Notes under the pieces: model-generated
Told to the model about the DNA's origin: nothing
Seen by the model: only the letters and a program-made list of their open reading frames with translations
Databases searched by the model: none
NCBI GenBank assembly: GCA_949710005.1
Contig: OX453274.1
Location: 11,066,168-11,130,167 of the forward strand
Direction of reading: 5' to 3'
DNA: 64,000 bases
DNA from: Ricordea florida
Taxonomy: Eukaryota > Cnidaria > Anthozoa > Corallimorpharia > Ricordeidae
Position numbers and translations under genes: made by a program
Shown: one piece after another, positions 1-12,520 of the stretch
Layout of the letters: each line of letters starts with the position of its first letter
Numbering within the stretch: the first letter of the stretch is position 1

Positions 1-387
1 TCAATTGAAAGATTGAGTTGTGTCACCCAACACGAGGACTACGAAGCCCTTACCAACAGAACTGTTCTGTTGCAAGTTGCACCCTTGTTGCGGAATAAGA
101 ATGGAAGAAGCTACAGGCGACGAACTGACGTGACTGAAAACGAGTATGTATTGTTGAATTGTGATTGACTTTCTCTTCATTTTTGCACTTAAAACTTCCA
201 ACGCACTACACTTTGTTACCATTTACGTTCACTGTTGACGTGACTACAAGTTATTGATCTCTGCGAGCATCTTTGTCTCGAATGGCCGCTGCACTTCTCA
301 CTTCTAAACGAACATGAGAGATTGAAGGTTTGGACATATCACTTTGCACATCGTCATATTAATGGTAGCCCTGCTTTGCATTGATAG

Positions 388-550
388 GTTCGTAAGAAGC
401 GTTGCTTACAGATGGCTTGTACGGTGGATGTGTGGATATATGGGCTGGGATAACACAAGACCATTACCAGCTTGTGTCTATCATAACCTGAGGACCAAGT
501 ATCCATCACACAACTCAAGAGGATATGCCACTGCACAGGAACGAGAATAG
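388..550 (+). CDS. C-terminal exon of a P2X7-like cytosolic-domain protein (partial)
   Basis: An open frame after a TTGATAG acceptor encodes about 54 residues and ends at TAG (548-550). The pattern AYRWLVRWMCGYMG, then R-PLPACV, then LRTKYPS fits the conserved core of the cytosolic C-terminal domain of P2X7 receptors, which is also found as a stand-alone domain in many anthozoan proteins (family knowledge). The cysteine in PACV and the R/K-x-x-Y/FPS motif are the parts I rely on. No channel part is visible here. The upstream exons would lie in 1-387 or left of the window, and I cannot place them. The real exon may start a little upstream, because the frame is open back to 344. A single-exon remnant is also possible. 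Confidence 0.5.
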
Positions 551-1254
551 ACTGCGCCTCCTTTTCCTGTGAAGAATTTTTGTGAAATTCGTGCCAAATA
601 TCAATCATTGCTACAAGTAGTCAGAAACAGTGCCAAGTTTCCTTTACTATAGGAATACCCATAACTGATTGATGTGTGGTACATCTATTCATGTAGGTCA
701 TGTGTATGACTCATGTTGGGAGAACTTGAAAATTCTTTGCAAGCAGTTTGTGTCCCTCATTACACTCTATCTTCTGTTTCTGCTGGATTGTTACATTTTC
801 AAAATTTATTTATTCACTCCTCATGGTTAATTTTATTTTTAATGAAATGAATTCTAAAAACAACAAGGATTCCCCTACCTTCTCTTTAGGAAAGGCAAGT
901 GATATTGTTTGAGACATAAAATAAATGTTGCAGTAATATAGATAATGCCAGTTGATTTGAATGTAATAACACAGCATAACATTGTGGTTAGTTCCATAAC
1001 ATCTTAAATACATACTCACACATATTATTGTGAGATTAATTTCCTGTGTTGTCCTCAACTATCTCCCAGACTGGGATAAATTCCTTTTCCAAGTAATGTT
1101 GGTAAAGTTCAAAGTTGTAACAACCTTTTCTCAAGGATCTCTTATGTACAATGTACCATAAAACACTCATGAAAAATACTTATGTTCATCACAAGGTAAC
1201 TTGCACAAAAAAAAAGCATGTTCTACGTTTTCATATTGCCCAGAGTCAGATAAT
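551..1254. other. Intergenic, nothing recognised
   Basis: AT-rich sequence between a + strand and a - strand gene end (tail to tail). I see no coding pattern, RNA gene or clear repeat. Confidence 0.5.
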
Positions 1255-1260
1255 TTTATT
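1255..1260 (-). promoter_or_regulatory. Probable polyadenylation signal of the THAP gene
   Basis: AATAAA on the minus strand, about 98 bases past the predicted stop codon at 1358. Confidence 0.5.
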
Positions 1261-1357
1261 TGTAAATGTAGGCTCGCACAAACAACTCATGGAAACTGGA
1301 CAGCGCACAGAATGCACAACTACAACAAAAACGTCAGCACACATTCAGTATATGTGT

Positions 1358-3077
1358 TCAATTACACTTTTTCTTTCCTTTTGAATGCCCTCGTGCAGGC
1401 TGTTTTGGCTTCCTGCTAACTCGTGTTTTCTTAGAAGCCTTGGACTGAGAAGTTGGTTTTGCTTGTTGCATTCTCTCCTGCAATACATTCTGTTCTTCAC
1501 CTGCAGAGACAGAATTACAACTTGATGTTAACTTACCAAAGTAAAAATAACACCATTTTTTTTATTTTTTACCTTATATTCAGTATCAGAACTTAACCAG
1601 GAAATAAAACTCCAATAATTTGTGTAAATCTTATCAATATACATTGTACAAGGGGATAGATTTTACCATCTGGGAATAGCTTAGTGCTGATCTTCTGCCT
1701 TTCTTTGTAGGACTTTACTGCCTCTGGTTTATATGCTCTGTTGGGAAACTGAGTAGTTAGGGATTCAGGGGCCTTGGATGCGAATCTGTCAAATGTCTCC
1801 TTCAATGTAGCCTTGCGCAAGCTGAACAGTAATTTCTTCAATTCCTCCACATAGTCTGCAATCAGAGTGACATTGATTTTTATTTTCAGTCAATGGATCT
1901 AGACACTTGACTGTATCGCAAACCTTTACATGACTTCCATCAAATGGTTTCATAATAGTGTTATATCCTCTAAAGTATTGATCAAATGTAACTTCGAATT
2001 GTGTACTCAGGCTGCAAAACTTAAACCTAATAAAATATACCAAGTTACTTACCATAGGTAGGTGGAGAAGCAACATCACGCACAACTTCCTCCCCAAGTT
2101 TGAACTTTGGATAAGATACTTTATAGTACTTTTCACCATTCTTTCCAGCCTGTGCCTCTCTTTGTACATTTTCATTGAAATGAAGACTTGCCAGGATATG
2201 TCTAGAAGGGAAAGGGGGGAAATAAACAAAACCATCAAGATGGATGGTAACTTCTGGACCTTGTCAATTTACATGTACACTGGCAGCACAGGATATGTAA
2301 TACAGCTTGGTGAAATTGTTACCTCTGTCCTGGTCTGAGGACAGATGAAAGTGGATGTAGGTATCCATTTTATCCAATGTCTTGTGTAATGCAGATGGCC
2401 CTACTTCTTATTAGCTACGTGAATAAAAAAATCGAGAATCAAAAGCTGGTAATTATGCAAGCTCAGGTTTTGTAATTGTATTCATAAAATATTCAGACAA
2501 CCACGTGGTGATAAGGGAACATTCATAGACGGAAAATGTCCAAAATACATTGCTTGCGAGTAATACCGTCAAAATATTGATATTAGCCCAAAAAAGAAAC
2601 CAATCTATTAACTGACCCGAAAAATTTACGAATAAGCAGCAAGAAGTAAGAGTTATTTACGCTTATGCTCAGTTCACTTACTTGGCGTTTTCTTCGTTCC
2701 GTGAGAGTATCTGTTCTTTCGGGAACAACTGAATCCCTAGTAGGATTGGATCCTCGAATCAAAACTTTATTCTGCTTTGAGTGCTCGCCAAGATCAAGGG
2801 AGATCTTTCGCGAATAGCACGACTCCTCGAAGTGCGCTGAACACAACGATGTGTATTTGGTGACACTGGACTCACGAAAATCGGCACGATGCCTTTGGAC
2901 GAATTTCACCCACTTATTTTGCACAACCGGATCCTTTGGAAACTGATGCATGCTGATTCCAACGGTATGAGAATTGTTCTTACAACTCGTATTATTCGGC
3001 GCTCCAGCAACGCAGTATCTTCCCCCTCTTTTCTTTTTACCGGAGCAAGCCTCACTGTTCGCCGCACTGTCGTCCAT
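1358..3077 (-). CDS. THAP-domain protein, multi-exon
   Basis: Exon 1 starts at ATG 3077 (MDDSAAN) and encodes a THAP zinc finger (C2CH): RYCVAGAP and SCKNN supply the first cysteines, then HQFPKDP, KWVKFVQRHR and CSAHFEESCY supply the last C and H. THAP domains bind DNA and occur in transposase-derived regulators. Later exons: 2053-2201 (HILASLHFNEN, VSYPKFKLGEEVV), 1667-1855 (DYVEELKKLL) and 1358-1500, a Lys/Arg-rich tail ending in TGA. The last three exons join with matching phase 1 and GT-AG borders. A further exon near 2328-2390 (MDTYIHFHLSSDQD) is likely, with donor GTAACA. The joins from exon 1 (donor GTAAGTG near 2685) to it and on to 2201 do not close in phase as I read them, so one small exon or border is missing. 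Host gene or domesticated transposase; function unknown. Confidence 0.7.
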
Positions 3078-4716
3078 GTTGGTTTCGATGCTTGTACACA
3101 ACTTTACGTCACTCGAGAAAATCACGTGACATTTTGGCCGCGCAGAACAAGGGACAATTTCGTTCGCAGATAGCGCGTATTTTGAACTAAAAAAAATGGT
3201 TTGGAAAATGTTTCTTCCTGGTTTGAAGGTTAAAATCGTCTTTTATACATACCAGGCTAAGAAACAACGGGAAAAAAAATTTCATGTCATATGCACTTTA
3301 AATGTGTTTCATCAGGCATTGAATCAGCTCAATGGTTTAATCGTACATTTTTATTGTTCGAATCATTTTTAAGTGACTTACAAATTTAATGACAATGTAT
3401 AGCCAACGTTGCATTTTGTTATTAGTTGATAATATTGCGCTGTTGCATGTTCTTCTTGAAGGTCATCATGAAGCTGTTGAAATGTTTCAACATGGGTGAA
3501 GTGCATGTTGCTTCTGCCTTAACGTAGCAATTTATGTTAGAGAAAAACACGTTAACATCGATTTTGACTTCCAACAATAGCTGTCCGATACATTTCTCGT
3601 GCGTATCACCAACACATTGTACATAAGCTAAGGGTAGTTTGCTGTGGACGAGAAATCGCACATGATAATCAGCTTGTAACAGGAATAAATTCTGACCTTA
3701 ATGCATTCTAATCAAGAGGGCGGGACGTAAGGGTTTGTGGTAATGCGGTTTTACGGTAATTTCTATTTAAAAGTAAGATATTGTGGTTTTGCAAGACTGA
3801 GTTTACAGCCAATTTTAGAAATGTTTGGTCGCTGTACGCGCTACATGCCTTGTTTCGCTTCCACCGTTTTCACTTGGATTTTACTACCTCAGGTTGTCCC
3901 GTTTCAACTACAGGTTTCTTTTGCCATTGCCATGTTTTTACTTTTGAAGAGAGGCTTTCCTCCTCGTAGAGTACGACGTAGTATCTAAGCATTGAGAATT
4001 GAATTTTCTGGCTAGCTACGTAATAGAAACCAAGACATTTGCCTTGCGAAGACCAGAAAAGAATGGGCCAATGTTAAAATTCTAGTCAGAAGAAAAACCA
4101 AAAAAGAAGGCATGAATCAGTGTACGTGAGATTTATTACTCTAAGCAAAACTTTGTAAATCCAGAAAGATTATCTTGATATATTTTGGAAAAAAATGATG
4201 TTGAACCATTTTGTTTGTTGCAAATGAAAAAAATACTGCAATACAGTGTTTCTCTGTTTTAAGGATGGTCCAAACGTGACTGATAGAGAAACAGAAAGAT
4301 AGGGGAATATATGATCAAAATGAACTTAAATAAGCAACAGGCCACTTAAGATCATAAATCTGTCATGGGTCAGTGCCATAACTTACCAACATCGTGAAGC
4401 CGATTCTTAGCCAAGATCTCTGTGAACAGAAAAAAGACAAGAGATGCGAAGACCCTCAACAGAATTAACAGTGAAAGCTAAATTATGCATAGTATCAGTT
4501 GCTGAAAGAGTAATTGAGACCACAAGTCGAGTTCAATTGTGTAGGTGCACTTAGCTATGAGAAAAGAAAACAGTAAGTTGGCTATTTACAACCGCCGTAG
4601 AGGAATTGAAACTCCGTCGGGAGAAGCGTGTCAAATCCAGCTTGTGGTCAGGACGAGAGTTAAGCTTGGGACTACCGGCGCCCTGACCACTCAGCCAAGC
4701 TGCTTCCTTTAAAGTG
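3078..4716. other. Intergenic, nothing recognised
   Basis: Upstream of the THAP gene. Short open frames here have no splice context or recognisable domain. AT-rich unique-looking sequence. Confidence 0.4.
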
Positions 4717-6588
4717 TTAAAAAGGGTTGTTGATGCAGACGTTTCGACAGCCTGAGGAAAAGTAATTTTCAGAGTCAAGCGAATGATAAATTTCTGTCAA
4801 GTTCACAAAAAGTTAGTGAACGTCCAAAAATTTCTTTTAGATTGTTTCCCAAATTCCAGAATTACTTAAAACACGACAAAGAAAAACTAATCTTTAGCTT
4901 AGATGGTAAAACCATTTACATTCCAAACAGAAATATTGACCAAGCCACAAATTTATACCTGATGTTTTAACCAATTTTCGCAAGGCCTCATAATCAAGGT
5001 TGGTACAAACTCCAGATTTTGTTGACAGGAAGGAATGTTGATACTGAAAGGCTCGAAACCAGTCCAGTACACCTGTTGACGACCATTCTGTGGGGCTAAA
5101 CGTTTCCGCTAGACATGCATCCATACCCTATAGAAAGAAGGTCTTGTTAAAGAAATTTCTAATGTAGTCAACCACTAAACATTTTAAGAGATATATCAGC
5201 CTCCACCAAATCGCAAAGTTTCTTGTTCACAGGTTAAGTTTTTCGGCTCTCAGTTGTCCAAAGGATCGGTGAGTTCAGTTGTTTAATTTAGGACAGAGTA
5301 AACCATTGTGTTTGACTCTGCACAGCCAATAGAAAGGGAATAAATTTGGTATGTGTGGATAGTGCTCTTATAACTTTCTTTGTGTTAAACATTTCAGTCA
5401 CATAACAAGTACAAACATACCTAATGACCTTAGAACCCAAACGCTTAACTGTAAGAAGGGGTATTGAGCTGAAGTCGATAAGAAAACTAAACCGCTCAAA
5501 AGATCACTAAAAACCCAATGTAAATCGGCTGTACATTTCGAGAAAGACTGAAACCCAAGTACAGATCGATCTAGAACCAAAGATTTACATACCCCAGTTT
5601 CCAAAACCCTTATGGTTTTAAAGCGCTCTGATATGTAGTTGAAATCTGGAGCATACTACGTTATGGGGATACTGGAGGATACTGCGTTCATATTTTAGGA
5701 GAATTTAAAAAAATCCCCTTTCAAATCGCAATGTAAGAGTTTGGGGGGATGTTGCGATTGCCGAAAGCTATCTTATAGTTCTAAAAATTAAATTGAAAAA
5801 TAGAGAATTTTGTATTAAAGTTGTGAAAACTTTAAGAACGTGAATACATTTTGATTATAACTCGAAACAGCTGATAACCTGTCGGATAAAGAAATCCTTT
5901 AACCATTTATATTTTTACCCGAAACCAATCCGTAACGGAAACTGGCAAATCGAAACTGAACAGACAGAAACTGCAAATCCGATCTTAACAATTACCAAAA
6001 CCGTCAAACGAAATATGCCAAAGACCCGTTCTAAAATCAGTCAAATAATTGGCGTTCCCGGAACAAATGACGTTGACTTTTAGACAAAGAAAACCTGCTA
6101 CAATACATGTACTGTGAAAAGCCGTCTAAATAATCAAAAATCGGGTGGAGAAACAACTAATCATTGTATTCTACAGAAAAAGCCGCGTTTTTATCCAATC
6201 ATTTAGGATTAACTTTATTACATTAATTCCCTTTGAGTAAATGAGTATTGACCAACTATTCCAGAGTGGTATAAGCGACATTAAAGAGATAAATTTTGCG
6301 CTGTGCAAACGGTCTTGTTAAGCTCGGTATAGACCTCGTCCAAAACGTTTGGTAAAAAAGAGAAATTCCACTTACTTTCCAAAACCCACAAAGTATGGCA
6401 AGTTTGTGTATGTCACCGCGGGTTGCGGCTTCGTTGGCCACAACCTTGAATGAGGCAGTAAACCCATCAAACATGCAGGTCTTTACTTTAGCGAAGGCTG
6501 CTTCATCTCTTATTGAAACTTGGCTGAACGCAGGAGACAGAAGAACTATTATAACGGCGACAAAAACTGCAATGGTTTTCGAGGACAT
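4717..6588 (-). CDS. Small secreted six-cysteine protein (138 aa, three exons)
   Basis: Exon 1 (6376-6588, 71 codons) starts MSSKTIAVFVAVIIVLLSP, a typical signal peptide with likely cleavage after AFS. Exon 2 (4959-5127) enters at CTATAG in phase 0 with GMDACLAETF. Exon 3 (4717-4751) enters at CCTCAG in phase 1 and ends CRNVCINNPF-stop. Both joins keep the frame, with donors GTAAGTGG and GTATAAAT; the total is 417 nt. The mature chain carries six cysteines (VKTC, ILC, DAC, GVC, CRNVC), which suggests three disulfides in an extracellular protein of about 115 residues. I do not recognise the family. An extra phase-0 exon inside the long first intron (5128-6375) cannot be excluded. No toxin signature was recognised. 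Confidence 0.65.
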
Positions 6589-8266
6589 CTTAAACTGAAA
6601 AGAATAAAATCCCTTGTTGTCAAATATGCGGAGACTATTATTCAATAACAGCAGGAGCTGACTCTGTTATCACTTTAGTCAAGAAGGATACTATTTTGAA
6701 GTATTTCTTAAATTAGTTGATAAACGTACTGACAAATTTATGTTTACGGTACTGAAATTTCCAGAATGAAGTGTATTGAAAAGGAATAATCTCATACGAC
6801 TAAGCCAGTGTACATGCATGAAAACGTCACATTTATTCGGGCAAAATACAGTCGCTGAATGTTTCGATTATGGTTCAGCGTGTGGTAAAGCTTTCTCACC
6901 AGATATTTCAATAGGAAACAAGAGTCTAACGACTAATAGATCACCAGCCAGCATTCCAGATTAAGAGATTGGTTACCGTAACCATATAAGAGCGAGATGT
7001 ATTACTTTACTTCTCTTGTTTTATGTGATAAGTGGCACATAGTACAAGACCAACAGTGCGCGCAATCTTAATAAAATGTTCAGTTGGTGTTGTTGAGTCT
7101 TTTGTTATCAAATCGTCGCTGGTATTAGTGCGAAAAATGATTAGACATCAAACATCACAAGTCAAGCATATTCATTAAATTAAATTCCGTTTAACCCGAG
7201 TATTTCAACCAAGCTTTTTGTTCGGTACTTTTCTTCCTCAATTGATTCGGCAAAGTGAAGAGTACTTTACCAAAACCATGGTGCGTATGTGAGTTTGGAG
7301 GATGGCATTTTTAAAAATGTTTAAGTATAACTTTTAGTTATTAGAAAAGAAACACATGTATTTGGGCTACATTTCGTGTTTCCCCAAAATTATGCATGCT
7401 GGAGTTGTACTGTTTGATGCGTTAAAAGCAAGAATGTTTTCACGTGTGCTACCCAAAACAGTTTAGTTACAGCTTATATAATTAAATATAGTTGATGGTG
7501 GGTTCAAGCCGGGTGTTTACTTCGCAGGTAGAAATTAGGTCAAGACTGTGGTCCTGGAAGTCCGATTATTTAAATTAACTTACTTAAAACCTCTTGGGGT
7601 CGTTGCTTGATTTTATTTGCTAAATCATCCTTTCCGGTGTCGTTTACTCCTTGGTAAACGCGTTAACTGGAGCAGCAAGCATTTAGTGATATAAAATGAA
7701 CTCATTAAATGGTCCATTTATCGTAGTTATGATTAGTATACCCATCGGTATAATTAACATGTACTGTCCTACAAAAAAACATTGGACGTCTTAGGATAAA
7801 AAGCACTCGAATTCCATGAACAAGCATTCAGTAGCAATCCGAATAACCGAGGCACCTCATGTGTAATCACAGCCAGCTGTTTATATTAGAATAAGAATTA
7901 AGATATGGCTATGAAAGGAGCTTTACAGACGTGCCCAATCAACGCTGAAGAAGACACTAGACAGGAGTGACGAAACGTCGTGTCGCTGAGTTGAAACTTC
8001 TTAAGTAACAGTCATTATTTCAAACCAGCGTAACTTGGAACCATGTCTGATTGTCCACCTGATTGCAATGTGCACTTTTCCTTTTAATTATTGAGCTACG
8101 AGACTTTTACCAACCTCACTTGTGTTCGAAACATAAGATTAAAGCGCCCTTGACTAGAAAAGCCCGTCTTTAGACAATATCGAGGCATTTTAAAATATGT
8201 TTAAGACGAGCTCACGACGTCGTAACCATCATCGCAAGCCAGGAAATACGTATGATAATTCTGCGG
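6589..8266. other. Intergenic, nothing recognised
   Basis: AT-rich. No coding exon, RNA gene or clear terminal-repeat element found by eye. Confidence 0.35.
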
Positions 8267-8740
8267 TGAAATTTTACTGTTTCAAAAATTGAAATTTGGA
8301 TTCTTGTTGTTCATCATGATGGGAATCTGGCTATATGACAGAAAGTCTTGTTTATCTTTACCCACGTTAGGGAGACTAAGCAATTCATCACCACGACATC
8401 GACGAGGAAGGCATCAAACAATTGTGTTAATGAATGGTACAGTAAACGTTCTAGCGCAATACAGTGTGGTAGTTTTCTATTAAATTTTACTGTTTCAAAA
8501 ATTGAAATTGCAGTTTTGCCTTCAGTCACTCTAATATAAGGTATAGTGCGTAATGGATTCTTGTTGTTCATCATGATGGGAATCTGGCAATATGACAGAG
8601 AATCTTGTTTATCTTTACCCACGTTATGGAGCCTAGGCAGTACATCACCACGACATCGACCAGGAAGGCACCAAAATAGTGTTATTGAATGCTAAAGTAA
8701 ACGTTCTCGTGCAAAATAGCACGTCTGGTAGGTTTCTATT
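8267..8740. repeat. Local direct duplication, two diverged copies of about 220-260 bp
   Basis: The block beginning AAATTTTACTGTTTCAAAAA near 8267 recurs near 8482. The block starting GGATTCTTGTTGTTCATCAT at 8297 recurs at about 8553, followed in both by GATGGGAATCTGG, TTTATCTTTACCCACGTTA, ATCACCACGACATCGAC and GTAAACGTTCT. The second copy carries a 40-60 bp extra piece between the two blocks. Copies differ by scattered substitutions, so the duplication is not recent. No protein is evident. Confidence 0.75.
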
Positions 8741-10294
8741 ACGTCCTCAGTTGCAAAACAGCAACATGAAATGAGCATTTCTCAGGTTAGCACGAAGACG
8801 TGGATGTACAGCAGCTACAATTGCCTTGACGAGGAATTTGGAAAGCCCTCGAAATTGGAAAATGGACACAAAACGAAACACGCCTTTCGCACAAGACTAA
8901 GACCACAAACGAAAATGCCGTCGTCGTCTTGTTCACTTAAGTTGCCTAAAAGTTCGTTTAAGAGTCCTCCTGTTTGACTGGGAGCAAAAATTATGTTTGT
9001 CCAAGGACTTAAAAAACTACAGTTTAGCTTCCATATAAAGAACATAATTCGATCCTACCATGCTTATCAATTAATTAGCTGCATGATATCTTAAAACAGA
9101 AACTTACCTATTTCCTTTATTCCACGACAACACAGTGTTTGCAATGTTCCAGTTGATGCAAAGCGAGTATCAGAGATCCCAGAACGCAATCTCTTATATG
9201 CACAATTTAAGGACACGTTGGAGAAACCAACCAATGGAAATTGACGACTATGAAAGAATGCTCTTAAGGGAATTAAGTCAGGCGTGGTTAGAATTCTAAA
9301 AGCTTGTGAATTGCCACATTTTTGAGTACTTTTCGCTATGGGATCGAATAGCGTGATTGAAAGTATTTCACATTTAAGGAAATCGGTGAACATTGTCGCA
9401 ATACTCATGCTAATCCCCATTGTTTTTTTTTTTTTGAATACGAGCCTTTGAGAACAAACTTTAGTGCCAGTGCCGATGACAATAAACACATACCAACAAA
9501 AAAATATCTTTGTTAGTTCTTTAAACTTTCTGATAACAGAACTAAACTTTCCCTTGGGATCTGACGATAAATCTATATTGATAGCGGTTATGATAATCCC
9601 ATGAGTAATCTAATGAATGAAATATTTTTGAAACCTTTGGTCTTACTCTGGTTCGAAAATTACGAGGATGTCAATGTTATAACTTGGTGTGAGCAGCCAA
9701 AAGAGCTGAGCGGGGGAGTTAAGATTTTCGGTTTGACGGCTTTTTTAGGTCAGGTTTGGGTTTTTACACAGGGAACTTCGGCATTTCTGTCTGTATAGTT
9801 AGCGGTTTTGTTTTTCCGCCTTTAGGCTTTTAGTTTTCGGTTTCGGCAAAAATAAAAACGGTTTACAAGGATTTGGTGTCCGACGAGAGACTGGTTGTTG
9901 AAAGTTTCAATCGAATCATATTCACGTCCAAGTTCTCAAGATTTCAAAGTGGAATCCTGGATTTGCGATGGAGGTTTTCAGAGCTCTAAGATTGCTTTCC
10001 ATTATCGGAAAGTTTCCTAAATTTTTTTTTTTTATTTCTGACTCAGTGGACGATTTTTGTGAAATTTCCTCTTATTTGAACTGATATATTACCCATAATG
10101 CATTGCGAGATATATGTTTAATTAAAGCTGTTGTACGTGACCTGCAAATTTTAGAGGAAAGGTATTATTGAGTTTATTAGATAGACGTCTTCATTTAAAA
10201 TTAAAAAGTAAATTACCCCAGGGTAGTGCATTCATTGAGCTTACACAGCATACCTGCTATCAATAGTAGCCCTGAGTTCACTAATTAGACTATA
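8741..10294. other. Intergenic, nothing recognised
   Basis: No supported exon. Two long A/T homopolymer tracts (near 9421 and 10021) are the only visible structure. Confidence 0.35.
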
Positions 10295-10325
<31 letters not shown>

Positions 10326-10352
10326 GTATTAATAATAATAATAATAATAATA
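10295..10352. repeat. (AAT)n microsatellite
   Basis: Two AAT runs separated by a short CAGTATT interruption. Confidence 0.95.
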
Positions 10353-10680
10353 AAATGTATACAATAATTATAACAAAAATAATGACCTTTATTAAAAACC
10401 GGTCCACATAGTGGCCCTTCATTTTTCAATATGCTAAAATACTAAAATTATACTTGTCTAACTAATTAGATACTTGTAAAACGAGTTATATTAACAACTT
10501 TATAATAAAATACAAAACTAGTAGTCCTACATAAAAGACTTGTAGCCGCTTGAAAATGCTATTAGGCAAGCCATTGCATAACAGTTCTGCGGAAAAGTCC
10601 TTAGTCATCTATATTTCTAATTCTAGCAGGTAATTTATTGAAAGGTGTAGCAGTATGGTCTTGAAAAAAGTGATTCTTTC

Positions 10681-11640
10681 TTAAGGAATACTTATGACTG
10701 GTGCTCCTGAGGACCTTAAATTATAGTTTGAGACTGAATGGAGATTAGACCTAACATATTCGGGAAAATTTCTATCGGAAAGTGATTTAAAAGTTAACTT
10801 CAGAGCTGAAAACTCCCTTCTCTTTTCAACGGATAACCTATTTAACTTTTTCAGGTCAGCTTCTCTAGCGTAGCTGCCTAACACAAATCCAGCGCAAGCA
10901 TTTTGAACGCGCTCGAGGCGCCGCATCTGGTACGCTGGCAGAGGGTCGAAGACAGCAGACGCATAGTCCAAGTTAAATAAAACGGGACTCTCTGCAAGTT
11001 GTTTGCGCACATGGAAAGGTGCCAGGTTCTTTGACTTTTGGAGTACTGCTAGAGTGCCATAACATGATGAGAGTAGTTTTGTGATGTGGTCTTCCCAAGT
11101 CAGATTTTGGTCCAGTTGTAACCCGAGCAACCTGGTTGTTTGTACACGCTCCAGTGGTGTTCCTTGCCACCTCACGTCCAGTGTGCGGGAGTCGAAACCA
11201 TGCGTCCGAGCCATTTGTCTCGTTGAAACTAGCATCCATTTCGTCTTCGACGAATTTAGTGCTAAATTAGAGTCCGTAGAGTATGTTTCAAGACGTGATA
11301 TAGCAAGATTTAGATTGATGGCACATTTGTCCAAGTCAGTAACCTTGGAGTGTACATTAAAAGTCGTGTTGTCTGCGTACTGAAAAAAAGTACAGCCGAC
11401 ATGCTGTTGGAGATCTGCTACATATAGGTTAAGTATAAATCGTCCTAAATAGATCCCTGAGGCACCTCGAAATCTATTGTTTGGTAGTCGGACGTTCAAG
11501 CATCAATATGGACAAACTGCCGCCTTTTGGAGAGATAATTTAGCATCCAGTGACGAAAGTTCTTTGAAAAACCCATTGCATGCATCTTTGCCACATATCT
11601 TGGCCACTTCGGTTCTTATTTGAGGAAGATCAGTTGACGG
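10681..11640 (-). pseudogene. 5'-truncated LINE reverse transcriptase fragment
   Basis: The minus strand encodes the C-terminal half of a non-LTR reverse transcriptase (CR1/L2/jockey-like): LNLYVADLQQHVG, the catalytic-region motif QYADNTT, LALNSSKTKWMLVS, TRLLGLQLDQNLTWEDHI, then LERVQNACAGFVLG and the tail NYNLRSSGAP. Upstream, in another frame, GFSKNFRHWMLNYLSKRRQ (about 11520-11590) continues the palm domain, so at least one frameshift is present. The normally invariant YADD reads YADN, which removes a catalytic aspartate. A dead, truncated copy; its 5' end lies near 11640. Confidence 0.8.
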
Positions 11641-12059
11641 AGTTTATCTGTCTAAAATCTGTCCAGCTTGATTGATGTATTGCGTCAACGTGTGGCGGCA
11701 TAAATTTTTAGCTCTCGAAATTTTTTAACTTTAGCGCTAGATAGCGCTCTTACTTTGATTATTTCTCTCTACAGTTCAAAATTTAAACTTAAAATTCCTC
11801 GGATTTTCGAGCAACATGCTGGTTTACTCGCGAAATACATTACTATCGCTGAAAAACTGTTGGAAAGCTTCAAACTTGGCACAAGGTTATGGGTCAGTGA
11901 TTCGTCTAATTCTAGTGGAAACCTGGCAAACGGTCTCATTCTATAGCCTTCTGGCTCTCAGAAGAGGGCAGCGAGGTAAGAATCATTTGATTGGTGGAAA
12001 AAGGTCTATAACAAGAATATGTGATGCACCTGCCAAGGAATTTAGACAACCATAGATAA
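11641..12059. other. Intergenic, nothing recognised
   Basis: Lies between two LINE remnants in opposite orientation. No coding signal. Confidence 0.35.
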
Positions 12060-12302
12060 CAACAAGCGGGGCTAATCACTCCAAGTTATTAAATATTCAA
12101 ATTTTCACCTCAGAAGAAAAAACCGCAGAGGCAAAAACAACAGCAAGAACTCAACCTAGAACATCGAAATTTTTGAAGTCCAATCTCCAAATTGTGCATC
12201 TAAAGGTAAGATCAGTAAAGGAGAGGAATCATTTAATTCAGCTCAAAGAACTTACGCGCGAAAAGGATTACTATGTCCTTGCTATTTCTGGGTCATGGCT
12301 CA

Positions 12303-12520
12303 ATAGGCCATTTTATAGCTTTGTCCTTAGTATCTGAGTCTCTGAATAGAAGTGAGGCTGGAGGTGACCTTGCTTGGTTACAAACCTCCTTTGCATTTAT
12401 GTGCAAGTCATATTATTTACATATGAAGAACAGGAAGGTTTGTAACAAAACAACGTCACCTGCAGCCTCGCTAATAATTAAAGGCCAGAATACTAAGGAC
12501 ACAACTGTAAAATGATCTAT
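12303..12520. mobile_element. MITE inside the LINE endonuclease
   Basis: Imperfect terminal inverted repeats: GGCCATTTTATAGC and GTCCTTAGTATCTG at the left match the reverse complement of the right end (CAGAATACTAAGGACAC, CTGTAAAATGATC). The endonuclease reading resumes on the far side, so this is an insertion. A possible 4-bp TCAA duplication flanks it. Confidence 0.65.

Noticed and set aside
1-222. Small protein on the minus strand at the window edge
   Set aside because: Closed frame of 73 codons with no recognised motif or splice sites.
3737-3988. Small hydrophobic protein (+)
   Set aside because: No signal-peptide logic, splice context or similarity; probably chance.
5398-5604. Extra exon of the secreted gene
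   Set aside because: Open frame without matching acceptor/donor phases; exons 1 and 2 already join in phase 0.
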